From Winogradskyella psychrotolerans RS-3 (GTDB taxonomy: Bacteria > Bacteroidota > Bacteroidia > Flavobacteriales > Flavobacteriaceae), in assembly GCF_000427335.1 (NCBI RefSeq), contig NZ_ATMR01000139.1, forward strand, positions 27,491-91,490: a DNA stretch of 64,000 bases. Reading direction: 5' to 3'. How positions within the stretch are numbered: the first letter of the stretch is position 1; each line of letters begins with the position of its first letter. The position numbers were made by a program, and so were the translations under genes. Below the pieces are notes generated by a model. That model saw only the letters and a program-made list of their open reading frames with translations, ran no database searches and had not been told where the DNA came from. Of the stretch, positions 54,805-64,000 are shown one piece after another.

Positions 54805-57662
54805 AGTTTTTGAATTATAAAAGTTGACTTATTTCCTTTTTCGAAATGATCTGGAAATACTTCTTCTTCGGCATAAGAGATATTCCATTTTTTAGAATTG
54901 TTTAAAAAGTGTAGTCTATCTTTTAGAACATTAGACGACTTAATCTTTCCATTTTGACTTTTATTGGTATTAACAAAACCTACTCCATCATCTATAATTT
55001 CTACTATTAGAGTCTGATTTTGTCCTTTTTTAAAATTAACGATAACTTCCCCATTATCTTCCTTATTAAATATGCCGTGGTTTATGGCATTCTCAATAAT
55101 GGGTTGCAATATCATGGTTGGTACTTTTGTACTTTCCGTATATAAATCGTCATCCACATTAATCTTAAAATTTAATTTTTCTTTAAAACGAAGTTTCTCA
55201 ATTTCTAAATAACTCTGTAGTAAATCAATTTCGGCTGCTAATGAGATTTCATTTTCTTTTGAAAGCTCAAAAAATTGCCGAATTAATTTCGAAAATTTTA
55301 CCAAATACATTTCCGATGCTTCAAAATCATTTTCATTGATATAATATTGAATCGCTGCTAAGGAATTGAATACAAAGTGCGGATTCATTTGCGAACGTAA
55401 GGCTTTTAGCTGTAATTCGATAAGACGTTTATCTTCAAAAATCTTTTGATTCTTTTTAAACTGTGATTGTTTTACAATAAACATTGATATTAGTGCCACG
55501 AGAAAAATTCCTAGCAATACAATACAGGTTTTAAACCAAAATGTTTGCCACCATAAGGCCTTTATTTTAAAACTTATTTTTTTTGAAATTGATTTATTAT
55601 ATACTTGAAAAACATAATCTCCAGGCTGAAGGTTGTTATAATTCACCGAGTTAATTGGTGTGTTTATCCAATTGTTTTGCAGCGGTTCTAACTTATATAA
55701 ATAGTCACCGTTTTTTAATTGATCTTCAGAATAATCAATACTTTCAAACTTAAAGTTCACCGCATTATTAGTTGCATAATTAAAGGAGACATTGTTTTCT
55801 GATATTGGTTGTTTGTTATAGGTTGCTTCGGTAATAAAGAGATCAATTAATAAGTATTTTCTTGTTTGATTAATGGGTACAATTGCTAATCCATTATTTG
55901 TTCCAACAATTAAATCTTCATTAATAACATTGACTGTGTTCACGTTGTTATTTGGCAACCCATCATTGCTATTGTACGTTCTAACTAACTTATATGTATT
56001 GTTGATTTTGGTATAATGCAATACGCCAGAATTGGTTGCTAACCAAATAGATTTTTCTTGTATAAAAGCATCCTGAACAATTAAAAACTCAGAGTTATCT
56101 AAAGGCTTTATTGTATTTAAATCTGAAATATAACTACCAAAACCATCCGTATTAATTAAAATTTCGGTTTCTGAGATGGACTTAATACTTAGTACAGATT
56201 TATTAAAAACGGCTTCTTTAAACTCTATTTTTTTTATGGCATCATTTTCTAATTCTTTTAAACCATTATTGGTTGCTATGATTAATCGGGAATTAAAAAC
56301 TAAGAAATCATTAGAGCCTTTCAAAATTATATCCTTCTCTATATTGAATGTTTTAGCATCTAACTTAAAAATTCCAAAAGAATAAATACCATATAAATTG
56401 GACTTAAAAAACGCGAGTTTCTTTACAAAAGAGTTAATATGATGTGATGGTTTTACATTAGTATTAAAGATTATGCGCTCTCTTTTTCCATCTCCTTCGG
56501 AAATAATACCAGATTGTTTTAAGAAATAGGTGCGCTTAAGGCTATCAATATAAACCCCACCAAAATTATAATCATTAGAAGCTATATAAGGGTCAAAGGT
56601 TTTATTTGTCTCGTTGTACTTATAAAAGCCCTTATTATAAACACTTGCATACAATTCATTATTGATAATATTTAGGTTTTGAACTTTTTCGTTGTTAAAT
56701 TGGTATGCTATGTTTTGTTTTATATATGGTAATTTATAAACTCCGTTAGTAAACGTCGCTAACCAAATAGTATTCTGTTGGTCTATAAAACCAAAATGTG
56801 CATTTAACTCTGGCGGAAAGAAAAAAGGATTTACAATATGAAAGTCGGTATTAAATGTACCTACAAAGCGGTCTCCGGAAATTTGAATCGAATTTCCAAC
56901 CAAATTAATTCTAGGATATTTTAAGGTTTCAATACCAACTTCATCTATAAATTTAAAACTTTTTAAAGCAAGTGTTTTTAGGTTTAAAATACTATATGAT
57001 TTTTCTGAAACCCAAAAATATAAGCTATCACTTATCTGACCACGAGTACTGTTATTATTGATGACACCTTTGGTAGGTCTCTTACCTAAAACATTAAATT
57101 TTTTGTCATAAACGTTTAGGCTTTCGTCTTTAAACGCAATACCTAAATAAGCCACTTTATCATTAAAAACAGTGGTATAATCTTCTCGTATTTTGTTTTC
57201 TGTTTGAATTTCAAAACTTCTCCAAAACTTATCTTTTAAAGCATAAATCTTTTTAGGTCCTGCAGGATATACCTCATTATTTAGCTGTATCGAATAAATA
57301 GGGTTTATCGTTTCTTCTTCATTTTCATTAGGAAAAGATAACACACTATCATTCTCAATATATCCTAAATGTGTTGATTTAGACAGGTACCAAATTTTAC
57401 CATCTGGCGTGGGGAATGCATCCCAAACATCGTTATTTGGCAAACCTTGTTTTGTTGTAAAGGTTTTAAACGTTTTACCATTATAGCGCACCATGCCTTT
57501 ATCGGTTAAAAACCACATAAAGCCTTTGGCGTCTTGCATAATAGTATAGACGTGATTACTAGGTAAACCGTCTTTTGTAGCGTAATTGGTATATTGTTGT
57601 GCGAATGAAAAACTCCATATCAGAAGAAAATAGATTTTGATATGGAGTTTGTTATGTTTCAA
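54801..57662 (-). CDS. Propeller-sensor histidine kinase (LytS-like, HisKA_3-independent)
   Basis: A 953-residue sensor. A signal peptide (MKHNKLHIKIYFLLIWSFSF) leads into two-component propeller repeats (about 20-600: YATKDGLPSNHVYTIMQDA, TTKQGLPNNDVWDAF, YNSNDGLPNNNVNTVNV) and a Y_Y_Y beta-sandwich (about 620-710: VNYNNLQPGDYVFQVYNKSI). One helix (TCIVLLGIFLVALISMFIVK) crosses the inner membrane. The cytosolic end has the LytS-type histidine segment LRSQMNPHFVFNSLAAIQYY and the ATPase box PTMILQPIIENAINHG and DDGVGFVN. Hybrid-type two-component propellers often sense oligosaccharides; which ligand here is unknown. Confidence 0.9.
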   Translation of the reverse strand: MKHNKLHIKIYFLLIWSFSFAQQYTNYATKDGLPSNHVYTIMQDAKGFMWFLTDKGMVRYNGKTFKTFTTKQGLPNNDVWDAFPTPDGKIWYLSKSTHLGYIENDSVLSFPNENEEETINPIYSIQLNNEVYPAGPKKIYALKDKFWRSFEIQTENKIREDYTTVFNDKVAYLGIAFKDESLNVYDKKFNVLGKRPTKGVINNNSTRGQISDSLYFWVSEKSYSILNLKTLALKSFKFIDEVGIETLKYPRINLVGNSIQISGDRFVGTFNTDFHIVNPFFFPPELNAHFGFIDQQNTIWLATFTNGVYKLPYIKQNIAYQFNNEKVQNLNIINNELYASVYNKGFYKYNETNKTFDPYIASNDYNFGGVYIDSLKRTYFLKQSGIISEGDGKRERIIFNTNVKPSHHINSFVKKLAFFKSNLYGIYSFGIFKLDAKTFNIEKDIILKGSNDFLVFNSRLIIATNNGLKELENDAIKKIEFKEAVFNKSVLSIKSISETEILINTDGFGSYISDLNTIKPLDNSEFLIVQDAFIQEKSIWLATNSGVLHYTKINNTYKLVRTYNSNDGLPNNNVNTVNVINEDLIVGTNNGLAIVPINQTRKYLLIDLFITEATYNKQPISENNVSFNYATNNAVNFKFESIDYSEDQLKNGDYLYKLEPLQNNWINTPINSVNYNNLQPGDYVFQVYNKSISKKISFKIKALWWQTFWFKTCIVLLGIFLVALISMFIVKQSQFKKNQKIFEDKRLIELQLKALRSQMNPHFVFNSLAAIQYYINENDFEASEMYLVKFSKLIRQFFELSKENEISLAAEIDLLQSYLEIEKLRFKEKLNFKINVDDDLYTESTKVPTMILQPIIENAINHGIFNKEDNGEVIVNFKKGQNQTLIVEIIDDGVGFVNTNKSQNGKIKSSNVLKDRLHFLNNSKKWNISYAEEEVFPDHFEKGNKSTFIIQKL

Positions 57663-57717
57663 TAAAATTAGTTGTCTTTATTTCTTATTTGAATGAAGGC
57701 TAAATATAAGTGTAAAT

Positions 57718-59423
57718 TTAATCTTTGATTATTTTTTAGTTGAAATCCCTTTTTCTGTTTTTACTTGTAAAAAGTATAAACCATTAGAGAAGCTAGATAC
57801 ATTTAAAGTATTCTCTCCTGATTGAAGTTGTCCACTTTTAACCACCTGTCCACTTACTGTTATTAAACTATAACTAGCTTCATTAGTTATTGAAACCGTT
57901 AATTCATGCTTTACAGGATTAGGATAGACATTAAAATCTACCTGTGTAAATTCTGATGTGCTTAACGCAGCACATTCTGCTTGGTTGTTTACAAACGTTG
58001 ATGCATTATCTTTGTTTGTCCAGTTTATTGCGGAGTACGTAGCATCATCTACTTCTATACATATTAGGTAAGGGTTGTTAGAAGAATTAAAAAATTGTCC
58101 GTTCAAATTACTATTGTTCCCGTTTTTTACATTTAAACTAGTCAGAGAATTATTTTGACAATAAAGTCTAAATAAAACTATATTTTGAGTTAAATCTAAA
58201 CTCGTTAACTCTGTACTATTACAGTGAAAATATTCTAACGCTATATTCTGTGACACATCTATAGTTGCTATTGGGTTATTAGTTATATAAAAATGGTCTA
58301 GATCTATATTTTGAGTCACATCTATAGTGCTTATCTCATTAGAACTTATATCTAAATATTCTAAAAGGATGTTTTGAGACAGATCTAAATTTATCAATTG
58401 ATTATTATTTGAATATAATTTTTTTAATAAAATATTCTGAGTTAAATCAACATTAGCTAACTGGTTATTAACACTACGTAAATTTTCCAAAGCCTCAAAA
58501 TCTTCAATTCCTGTTAGATCTAAAATAGCTTGCGACGTTACACTTAAGTTAATTACGGAATCTATAGAAGCTGTAGTCACATAATCATCTCCTGCTACTC
58601 CATTACCCATACTGTTAGAATCTCCAACAGATACAATATTACCATTAGCATCATGCGTTTCTAAATAATTCTCAAAATTATCATCTGGAACGTAGGTTAA
58701 TCCGACATGAGCACAATCTTCACTATAAACAGCTGTAACGTCAACATTTAGCCAATTAGCAGTACTCCAATCTTCATCATCTACTTCAATACACGTTAAG
58801 TATGGATTGTTTAGCACATTAAAATTTGAAATAGCTACATTGTTTATATTCTTCATGATTAAACTGTATAATTGATTATTATAAGCTAATAAGGTATATA
58901 AATTTATATTTTGTGAAAAATCGAGACCTATTATTTGATTATTGTAGCAAGATACATATGACAAAGGGTGATTCTGAGAAAAATCTAAAGTAACTATCTC
59001 ATTATCATTACATTCTAAAGTTTCCAAATAATAATTAAAACTCACATTTAAACTGGTTAATTGATTATGATAGCATTTTAATACTGATAAAGCGGGATTT
59101 TGTGTCACATTTAATTCTGTTAATTGATTGTACCCACAATAAAGTGATTGTAAGGCTGAAAAGCTTTCAATACCTGTTAAATCTGAAATCCCTTGATTGC
59201 TAACATCCAAATAACCTATTGTATTAATTTTTGCCGTAGTTACATAGTCGTCATTAGCAATTCCATTTCCCAAACTCGTTGGGTCACCAACGGCAACGAC
59301 ATTACCACTAGTATTGTGTGTTTCTAGATAATTTTCAAAATTATCGTCTGGTACATAAGTATTTTGCGAATATGCTGATATGGCTAGACTAAAAAAAGCC
59401 AATAATAGTATTTTTGTTTTCAT
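57718..59423 (-). CDS. Leucine-rich-repeat surface protein with T9SS sorting domain, last codons frameshifted
   Basis: A protein of about 567 residues with two tandem halves. Each half starts with a near-identical TYVPDDNFENYLETH block (about 22 and 242), a linker with a GNG-DDYVTTA motif, then short leucine-rich repeats of about 21-24 residues (for example LDLSQNILLEYLDISSNEIS). The C-terminal sorting domain (DFNVYPNPVKHELTVSI, LITVSGQVVKSGQL, GLYFLQVKTEKG) should close with a KKIIK-type tail. As written it ends STKK at 57729, but one more base in the A6 run (T6 at 57732-57737) gives STKKIIKD and a stop at 57718-57720. Cell-surface binding protein. Confidence 0.8.
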
Positions 59424-59666
59424 AGGTGTATATTTTTTAATTTATTACAATCAGATGTTATTACAATTAATGACTAGTGAGTACTTAATAGTAATAACAT
59501 GCTAGATTCATAACTCTATTCTTTTTTAATGTTATTATATAATTGTATTGCTTCTGAAAACTGGAATCCCAGACAGAACAGCTCTACTCTTATAATATCT
59601 TTATCTTAAAGCTTCATGTTACTTTAAAAATGTATTACCTACATGAATATTGATATATTTCAATTT

Positions 59667-60263
59667 CTAATCAGCATTAAAACCTAAAGCTATATGCGGA
59701 ATGGCTGTATCATACTCTGCCGATCCACCTCCTTCAAAACTTGAGCTTAAAAACTTTACATTAACACCTGTTATTGGGAATGTAAAGGCGGAATTATCCA
59801 TTTTATTAATGATAGTCCCATTAGCTTGATTTATATCCGTGTATCCTGGGGTTATTGTCCTCCAGACACTAATGAAATCGCCTGCCTCAACATTTAAAAC
59901 TTGAGAAATCGTATGATATTCCAATTCTGTTTGAGAAAAAGACAGAACATCTTCATAAATAAAACCATTGTTATTATTTGTTATTTTAATAGTATAAGTA
60001 CCAGTGTAATTTGTTGGGTTTTGGTACCCAATACTGCATATTACTCCGTCTTCGAGTATTCGCATAGCATAATGGTGAACCTCTAATGGTTTTGCCTCTG
60101 TTAGATTTGTATAACCATTTGCTGTAGAAAACGTATGTGTCATTTCTGTAGACACATAACTCTCATCACAAACATTAAGTGTTATGTTTTGATCATCATC
60201 ACTATTACAACTAAACATTGTAATTGTTAATAGGATTAAAAACGTTTTTATAATTATTTTCAT
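59667..60263 (-). CDS. Small lipoprotein, unknown
   Basis: A 198-residue lipoprotein (MKIIIKTFLILLTITMFSC, followed by SDDD). The rest is a beta-rich domain without recognisable motif. It is the first of five consecutive minus-strand genes for short lipoproteins that all begin with a Lys-rich leader, a hydrophobic stretch, a Cys and a D-rich linker, so it may belong to a paralogous group. Function unknown. Confidence 0.6.
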   Translation of the reverse strand: MKIIIKTFLILLTITMFSCNSDDDQNITLNVCDESYVSTEMTHTFSTANGYTNLTEAKPLEVHHYAMRILEDGVICSIGYQNPTNYTGTYTIKITNNNNGFIYEDVLSFSQTELEYHTISQVLNVEAGDFISVWRTITPGYTDINQANGTIINKMDNSAFTFPITGVNVKFLSSSFEGGGSAEYDTAIPHIALGFNAD

Positions 60264-60290
60264 AATAATTATTTATTTAGGTTAAATTAG

Positions 60291-61331
60291 TTATTGTCCG
60301 AGTGCTATAAAATTTCCGAAACCAGTTCCTAAAGAAGATTCTAATACAAAATCATTTCCACTGATGTCATAAATATGAAGTCCATTTGCATCTGTTACAT
60401 AAGCGTAATTACCATTTAGTGCTACACCACTTGATCTTGATAGTATTTTCATATCTTGTAAGGAAAGTGTTGCCAAATCATACATTCTAACACTATCAGA
60501 ACTATTTTGCAACGGTGCATTTGCACTTGCTTTCATGGTTACATAAGCATTACCATTATGAATTGCGAATGCTGTAGGATATCCTTCTATATTAACTTCG
60601 TTAACTAACGTAAGTGTTGCAGCATCGAATTGTTTTATTTTCTTATCTATTGTATTAGCAACGAAAAGGTAAGTTCCATCGGTTTCAACCCAAGAATGAT
60701 ACTGACCAAAAGGAGCATCACCATAAGAAGCCGTATCAATATCTGCGGTATTTGTGGTTCCTGTTGCTGTCGGAGTTCCTGGTGTTGTAACATCGTAAGA
60801 ATGTAAACCATTAGCTTGATCGATGACAAATAATTCATTTTGAACCTTTGTAAGACTCATAGCATCTCCACCAGAATTTAATTGACTAGTAAAATTAAAA
60901 CTAGCGATATCTACAACATGTAAACCTCTATAAACATCTGTTAAGTAAGCCACATTATTAACCATGTACATATCACTTAATAAACTAAAAGCAAGTGTAT
61001 TACTTTTTTGAATCTCTGCCTGAATACTTGGTGCCGCTACATTACTAATATCTACGATACTTAAATAAGGTTCGGTCGCATCATACTGAGCAACATATGC
61101 CACATCTGGAGATACACTTACAAAGTAAGAGGTATTTACCGCAATACTATTTACTAACGTTGGTGCGGTTGGTACCGTAATATCAATAATTTTTAAATCT
61201 GTACCATCTGTGATATAGGCATACTCCGCATTTATTGTGCTTCCAGAACCGCTTGAAGAGCTATTATCACTACAACTAAAAGCCAATAACACGACCAATG
61301 TTGACACTATTGTTTTTATATATGTTTTCAT
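60291..61331 (-). CDS. LVIVD-repeat beta-propeller lipoprotein
   Basis: The start at 61331 is chosen because it begins a lipoprotein leader (MKTYIKTIVSTLVVLLAFSC); upstream Mets add only unrelated residues. The 346-residue protein is built of LVIVD-type repeats forming a beta-propeller: AYITDGTDLKIIDITVPTAP, PYLSIVDISNVAAP, LHVVDIASFNF, GLHSYDVTTPGTP and GLHIYDISGND. Such propellers bind proteins or sugars at the cell surface. Middle gene of the lipoprotein group. Confidence 0.83.
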   Translation of the reverse strand: MKTYIKTIVSTLVVLLAFSCSDNSSSSGSGSTINAEYAYITDGTDLKIIDITVPTAPTLVNSIAVNTSYFVSVSPDVAYVAQYDATEPYLSIVDISNVAAPSIQAEIQKSNTLAFSLLSDMYMVNNVAYLTDVYRGLHVVDIASFNFTSQLNSGGDAMSLTKVQNELFVIDQANGLHSYDVTTPGTPTATGTTNTADIDTASYGDAPFGQYHSWVETDGTYLFVANTIDKKIKQFDAATLTLVNEVNIEGYPTAFAIHNGNAYVTMKASANAPLQNSSDSVRMYDLATLSLQDMKILSRSSGVALNGNYAYVTDANGLHIYDISGNDFVLESSLGTGFGNFIALGQ

Positions 61332-61438
61332 GTGTTTATTTTTTTCGAAGGTCACATGCTGTTCGTTATTAATTAGATCTTTGTTATTAATAATTTTAAC
61401 ATGCACGTTTCATAATTTTTATTATTTATTTGAATCAC

Positions 61439-61984
61439 TTATTCTCTCAACACTCTACCCTCTCCTACTATTGATCCTTGAACAGAGTTCTCTGTCGCAA
61501 GTAAAAAATCACCTTGAAAAGAAAATTCTATATAGTCTCCTACATTCACTGGGTGTACGGTAATTGTGCACACAATAGGATTACTTGGCATGACCGTCCA
61601 ACTAGACAAAAACGTATGACCAGGGGTTAATTCTGTGAAATAAAAATTAGCCGTTAGACCATCCGATACTCCCCAATTAAAATTAGTTGTATTAGTAAAT
61701 GACGTGAAATCTTGAAACGTAAAATCGGCATCAACTATAACAGTCGGACCATCTGCCGTTGCCGCACCTGCTCTAAAATAAAATTTCTCAAACGTAGAAT
61801 TGGGATTTGGCTCATACCGTCCTCTAGCGTAAGCATCAAAAATACGGTCAGGACCATTATTTATTGAATATTTAAAATACTCACTCGTATTTAAGGTTGG
61901 TGTAATTGTATCGTCGTCACTACTACAGCTAAAACTCAAGAGTGTTAATGCCATTAAAAGCATTGATTTAATAAATGATTTCAT
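61439..61984 (-). CDS. Small lipoprotein, unknown
   Basis: A 181-residue lipoprotein (MKSFIKSMLLMALTLLSFSC, then SSDDD). A beta-rich domain follows with no motif I recognise; the pair YVEFSFQGDFLLA-like strands near the end resemble calycin or lectin-type sandwiches only by pattern. Same gene group as its neighbours; spacing to the next gene is 9 bp. Confidence 0.6.
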   Translation of the reverse strand: MKSFIKSMLLMALTLLSFSCSSDDDTITPTLNTSEYFKYSINNGPDRIFDAYARGRYEPNPNSTFEKFYFRAGAATADGPTVIVDADFTFQDFTSFTNTTNFNWGVSDGLTANFYFTELTPGHTFLSSWTVMPSNPIVCTITVHPVNVGDYIEFSFQGDFLLATENSVQGSIVGEGRVLRE

Positions 61985-61993
61985 CGTTTTGTT

Positions 61994-62658
61994 TTAATCT
62001 AATATTATTCCTAAAGTGCCTTCGTAATGCCCAGTAATGGAAGTGCCATCTGAAGCTAAAAACGTATAGTCTACATCGATTGTGCTATTTGCAGGCACAT
62101 TTGTATCAATGTTTATTGCATTTATGATCACCGTCGGTCCTATAGTTCCTACAGCATACCAAACTCCACTTGTTTCTGGAAGGTGACCATAGTTGATTCC
62201 ATTTTCTGTTCCGAAAGAAGAAGAAACGACTCCATCATAAGCGATTAAAGAATCTGCTGAGTAATTAGGTACACCAGTACTTAAACTAGAGCCGATATAC
62301 GTATTACCTGTCGAAATTAAACCCGAACCTAAACTTGGATTATCATCTAGCGATACTTTTATTAAAGCCAATTTTGAAGTGGTACTAACCGAATAGGCAT
62401 AGGCATAACCGAGACCTACATCTCCAAAAGTATCTGTGATTCTCCCATCAGTAAACATAAAGTTGTAATGATCAGGATTACCATCTGCATTGCTGTCTAA
62501 TTGATCTATAGTGACGTAAGCATTTACAGTTTCGTGAAACGTTGAATTTATTGTAAATCCATCTGTTGAAGCTGCTGATGTAGCATCGTCGTTATTATCA
62601 CAATTAAAAAAGTAAGAGCAACAACTAGTATTAATAAGGTGTTTATTCCTAATTTCAT
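61994..62658 (-). CDS. Small lipoprotein, frameshifted in the lipobox
   Basis: The ATG at 62658 begins a lipoprotein leader MKLGINTLLILVVALT, then breaks in a T6 run on the coding strand (A6 at 62606-62611). With T7 the frame continues LFNC (or FFNC) DNNDDATSAASTDGFTINST and runs to 61994, giving a lipobox Cys followed by a D-rich linker as in all neighbouring genes. Repaired length is about 221 residues. Translation from the Met at 62458 would lose the leader. The remaining beta domain (YAYAYSVSTTSKLALIKVSL) is unclassified. Confidence 0.7.
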
Positions 62659-62669
62659 AATCTACTTTT

Positions 62670-63110
62670 TTAAGGAGTTACATAATCAATTACAACACAT
62701 AATTCTACTTCCTCTCCTGAAGCTAGTACAATATCTAATCGAATCTCATCACCTACAGCACTTCCTGCTCTTTGGCAAGTCACAACACCAGAATAGTTTA
62801 TATCATTAATTTTAATTTCAGGATCTGAATCTACAGCACCATTAGTAACCGCTTTTGTGACAACGAACGTGCCTCCCATATTGCTAATTTGATTCACTTC
62901 ATACGCTCCAATACCTGGTCCATCATTATTTGGAAAATAATCCGTAACCAAATCTGATGCTGGTATTAAAGTTAGAACCCCTTGTAATTCTGCTGTAAGT
63001 CCTTCATAACTACAAACACTTATGTTTGGAGCATTGTCATCATCGTTGTCACAGTTAAATAGAGTAAGTGTAATGGCTAGTAATAAAATTGTTTTTAAAA
63101 TTGATTTCAT
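62670..63110 (-). CDS. Small lipoprotein, unknown
   Basis: A 146-residue lipoprotein (MKSILKTILLLAITLTLFNC, then DNDDD). The mature part is a short beta-rich domain with two Cys (VSVCSYEGLTAELQ and GVVTCQRAG) and a third near the end (ELCVVIDYV) and no recognised motif. First gene, in direction of transcription, of the lipoprotein row; 11 bp precede the next start. Confidence 0.6.
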   Translation of the reverse strand: MKSILKTILLLAITLTLFNCDNDDDNAPNISVCSYEGLTAELQGVLTLIPASDLVTDYFPNNDGPGIGAYEVNQISNMGGTFVVTKAVTNGAVDSDPEIKINDINYSGVVTCQRAGSAVGDEIRLDIVLASGEEVELCVVIDYVTP

Positions 63111-63447
63111 AATTCTTATATTTTTGTTTTTTATAATTCAGTTAACGCTTTGAAAACTGACGTTCGAGGTTATATCAAGTAGCTATTAAAATTGTTACCC
63201 TCTAATTCTTTCTTTTTTAGAATTATTTTAAAAAAAGATTATTTCGTGTAAGCAATCGAAAACGATTCGATACTTTTCACGACGTAAAAGTCAATAGCTT
63301 ATGCAAAATAAGCCGTACACTATAAAATGCACGTTACCATATGCCTTAAAAGCGACTTCATGGAATGAAAGACAGACTTCATTCAATTATCGGTTTTGTT
63401 TGTGCAATAGACTTAAAGGTTTTAAGTTTGTATTCTAAATTTACACT
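63111..63447. other. Intergenic region upstream of divergent genes
   Basis: About 340 bp between the divergent lipoprotein row and the next gene. I see no gene or RNA. Two A/T-rich inverted stretches (TTCTTTCTTTTTTAGAATTATTTTAAAAAAAGATTA, about 63203-63240) are present and both promoters must lie here. Confidence 0.5.
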
Positions 63448-63969
63448 ATGGATATTGACAACATTATCGAGTTACTTTTCAGCATTGCTCCTGCTGCTAT
63501 CGTTGGTGCAGTGGCTTACTATTTTTTTAAGCAACATGTAGAAAATGAAAATAGTAGAAGACGCTTTTTATTGCAGAAAGATTTGCAAAAAGAAAGCTTT
63601 CCATTACGCTTGCAAGCTTACGAACGTATATCGCTTTTCTTAGAGCGCGTGGCACCTTCAAAACTTTTAACGAGAGTTCACCCTACGTCTTCTAATAAAA
63701 CAGATTATGAAAGCTTACTTATTGCAACGATAGAACAAGAATTAGAGCATAACTTATCACAACAGATTTATGTAAGCGATCAATGTTGGTCTATTACATT
63801 AGCTGCAAAAAATGCGACCATTCAATTGATTAGAAAAGCTGCCATGCAAGAATCAACAGATACAGCTGACAAACTTAGAGAGGTTGTTTTAACAGAACTT
63901 ATGGATAAACCAGCACCAAGTAATGCGGCTCTTGCATATATAAAACAAGAGGTTAGTGAAATGTGGTAA
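63448..63969 (+). CDS. Membrane-anchored DUF7935-like protein
   Basis: A 173-residue protein with one N-terminal membrane helix (IIELLFSIAPAAIVGAVAYY) and a cytosolic helical domain (FKQHVENENSRRRFLLQKDL, QAYERISLFLERVAPSKLLT, LLIATIEQELEHNLSQQIYV). The pattern matches a conserved Bacteroidota protein of unknown function that I know as DUF7935. Promoter not determined. The gene ends 31 bp before the window edge. Confidence 0.6.
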   Translation: MDIDNIIELLFSIAPAAIVGAVAYYFFKQHVENENSRRRFLLQKDLQKESFPLRLQAYERISLFLERVAPSKLLTRVHPTSSNKTDYESLLIATIEQELEHNLSQQIYVSDQCWSITLAAKNATIQLIRKAAMQESTDTADKLREVVLTELMDKPAPSNAALAYIKQEVSEMW

Positions 63970-64000
63970 AACAAAAGATGCTAAGCATAAACTAAAAAAA

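Noticed and set aside
61237..61563. Plus-strand frame over the lipoprotein gap near 61.4 kb
   Set aside because: It overlaps the 5' end of one and the 3' end of another lipoprotein gene on the opposite strand and has no motif.
24235..62611. Phase variation by slipped-strand mispairing as explanation of the frame breaks
   Set aside because: The runs are only two to eight bases long and lie in functionally unrelated genes, including a probable housekeeping ABC ATPase; phase-variable tracts are usually longer and in surface genes. It remains possible for single cases.

Overview
The window looks like chromosomal DNA of a marine member of the Flavobacteriaceae (Bacteroidota). The evidence is AT-rich sequence, TAnnTTTG-type -7 promoter boxes, type IX secretion (T9SS) C-terminal sorting domains, many SusD-era style SxC lipoproteins, carboxypeptidase-like regulatory domains, a DUF4294 protein and a LytS/LytTR pair with a sensory propeller. 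The genus is not determined; relatives of Olleya, Psychroserpens or Winogradskyella would fit (inference). I saw no tRNA, rRNA, CRISPR array or insertion sequence.

Layout. 1-6.4 kb: the 3' part of ribB, a frameshifted Crp/Fnr regulator, small genes for a cupin, an ABM monooxygenase-like protein and an exported PPC/DUF296 protein, then a decayed second copy of the ribB-crp junction, an exported protein made of two near-identical domains, an alanine-glyoxylate-type aminotransferase and a ModF-like ABC protein. 6.4-11.6 kb: a parD antitoxin with only a stub of parE, a broken exported protein, lplA, membrane proteins and DUF4294. 11.7-18.3 kb: an ABC-2 permease fused to an M1 peptidase with its ATPase, an M42 peptidase and a Nudix hydrolase.

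18.3-24 kb: the most unusual part. A CapW/BrxR-like WYL regulator stands before a one-direction row of uncharacterised genes: a 52-aa CxxC protein, a 69-aa protein, a TPR lipoprotein, a zinc-ribbon protein, an acidic coiled-coil protein, an unknown protein and a Cas9-like HNH nuclease domain. A palindromic operator overlaps the predicted promoter of the row. A second copy, with the same 5-nt spacing to a TAnnTTTG box, lies just past the last gene and points at a short segment ending in a terminator (candidate small RNA).

24-31 kb: flippase, PrsW protease, a biotin-dependent acyl-CoA carboxylase operon (carrier, biotin carboxylase, carboxyltransferase) and a class A beta-lactamase-fold lipoprotein. 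31-40 kb: an ADP/ATP-carrier-like transporter with HEAT repeats, a second serine hydrolase, an exported glucan-water-dikinase-like ATP-grasp protein and an MsbA-like exporter. 40-54 kb: DinB-like protein, Bcr/CflA drug exporter, large T9SS adhesin-like protein, Sua5/YciO, an esterase-like lipoprotein, UvrD/PcrA helicase, M20 amidohydrolase, AsmA-like protein and a carboxypeptidase-regulatory lipoprotein. 54-64 kb: a sensor kinase/LytTR pair, a T9SS leucine-rich-repeat protein and five consecutive small lipoproteins.

Across the window about ten genes carry a single-base length change in a short homopolymer, nearly always one base short. This pattern looks more like uncorrected sequencing error than real gene loss, so these genes are described both as seen and as they would read when repaired.
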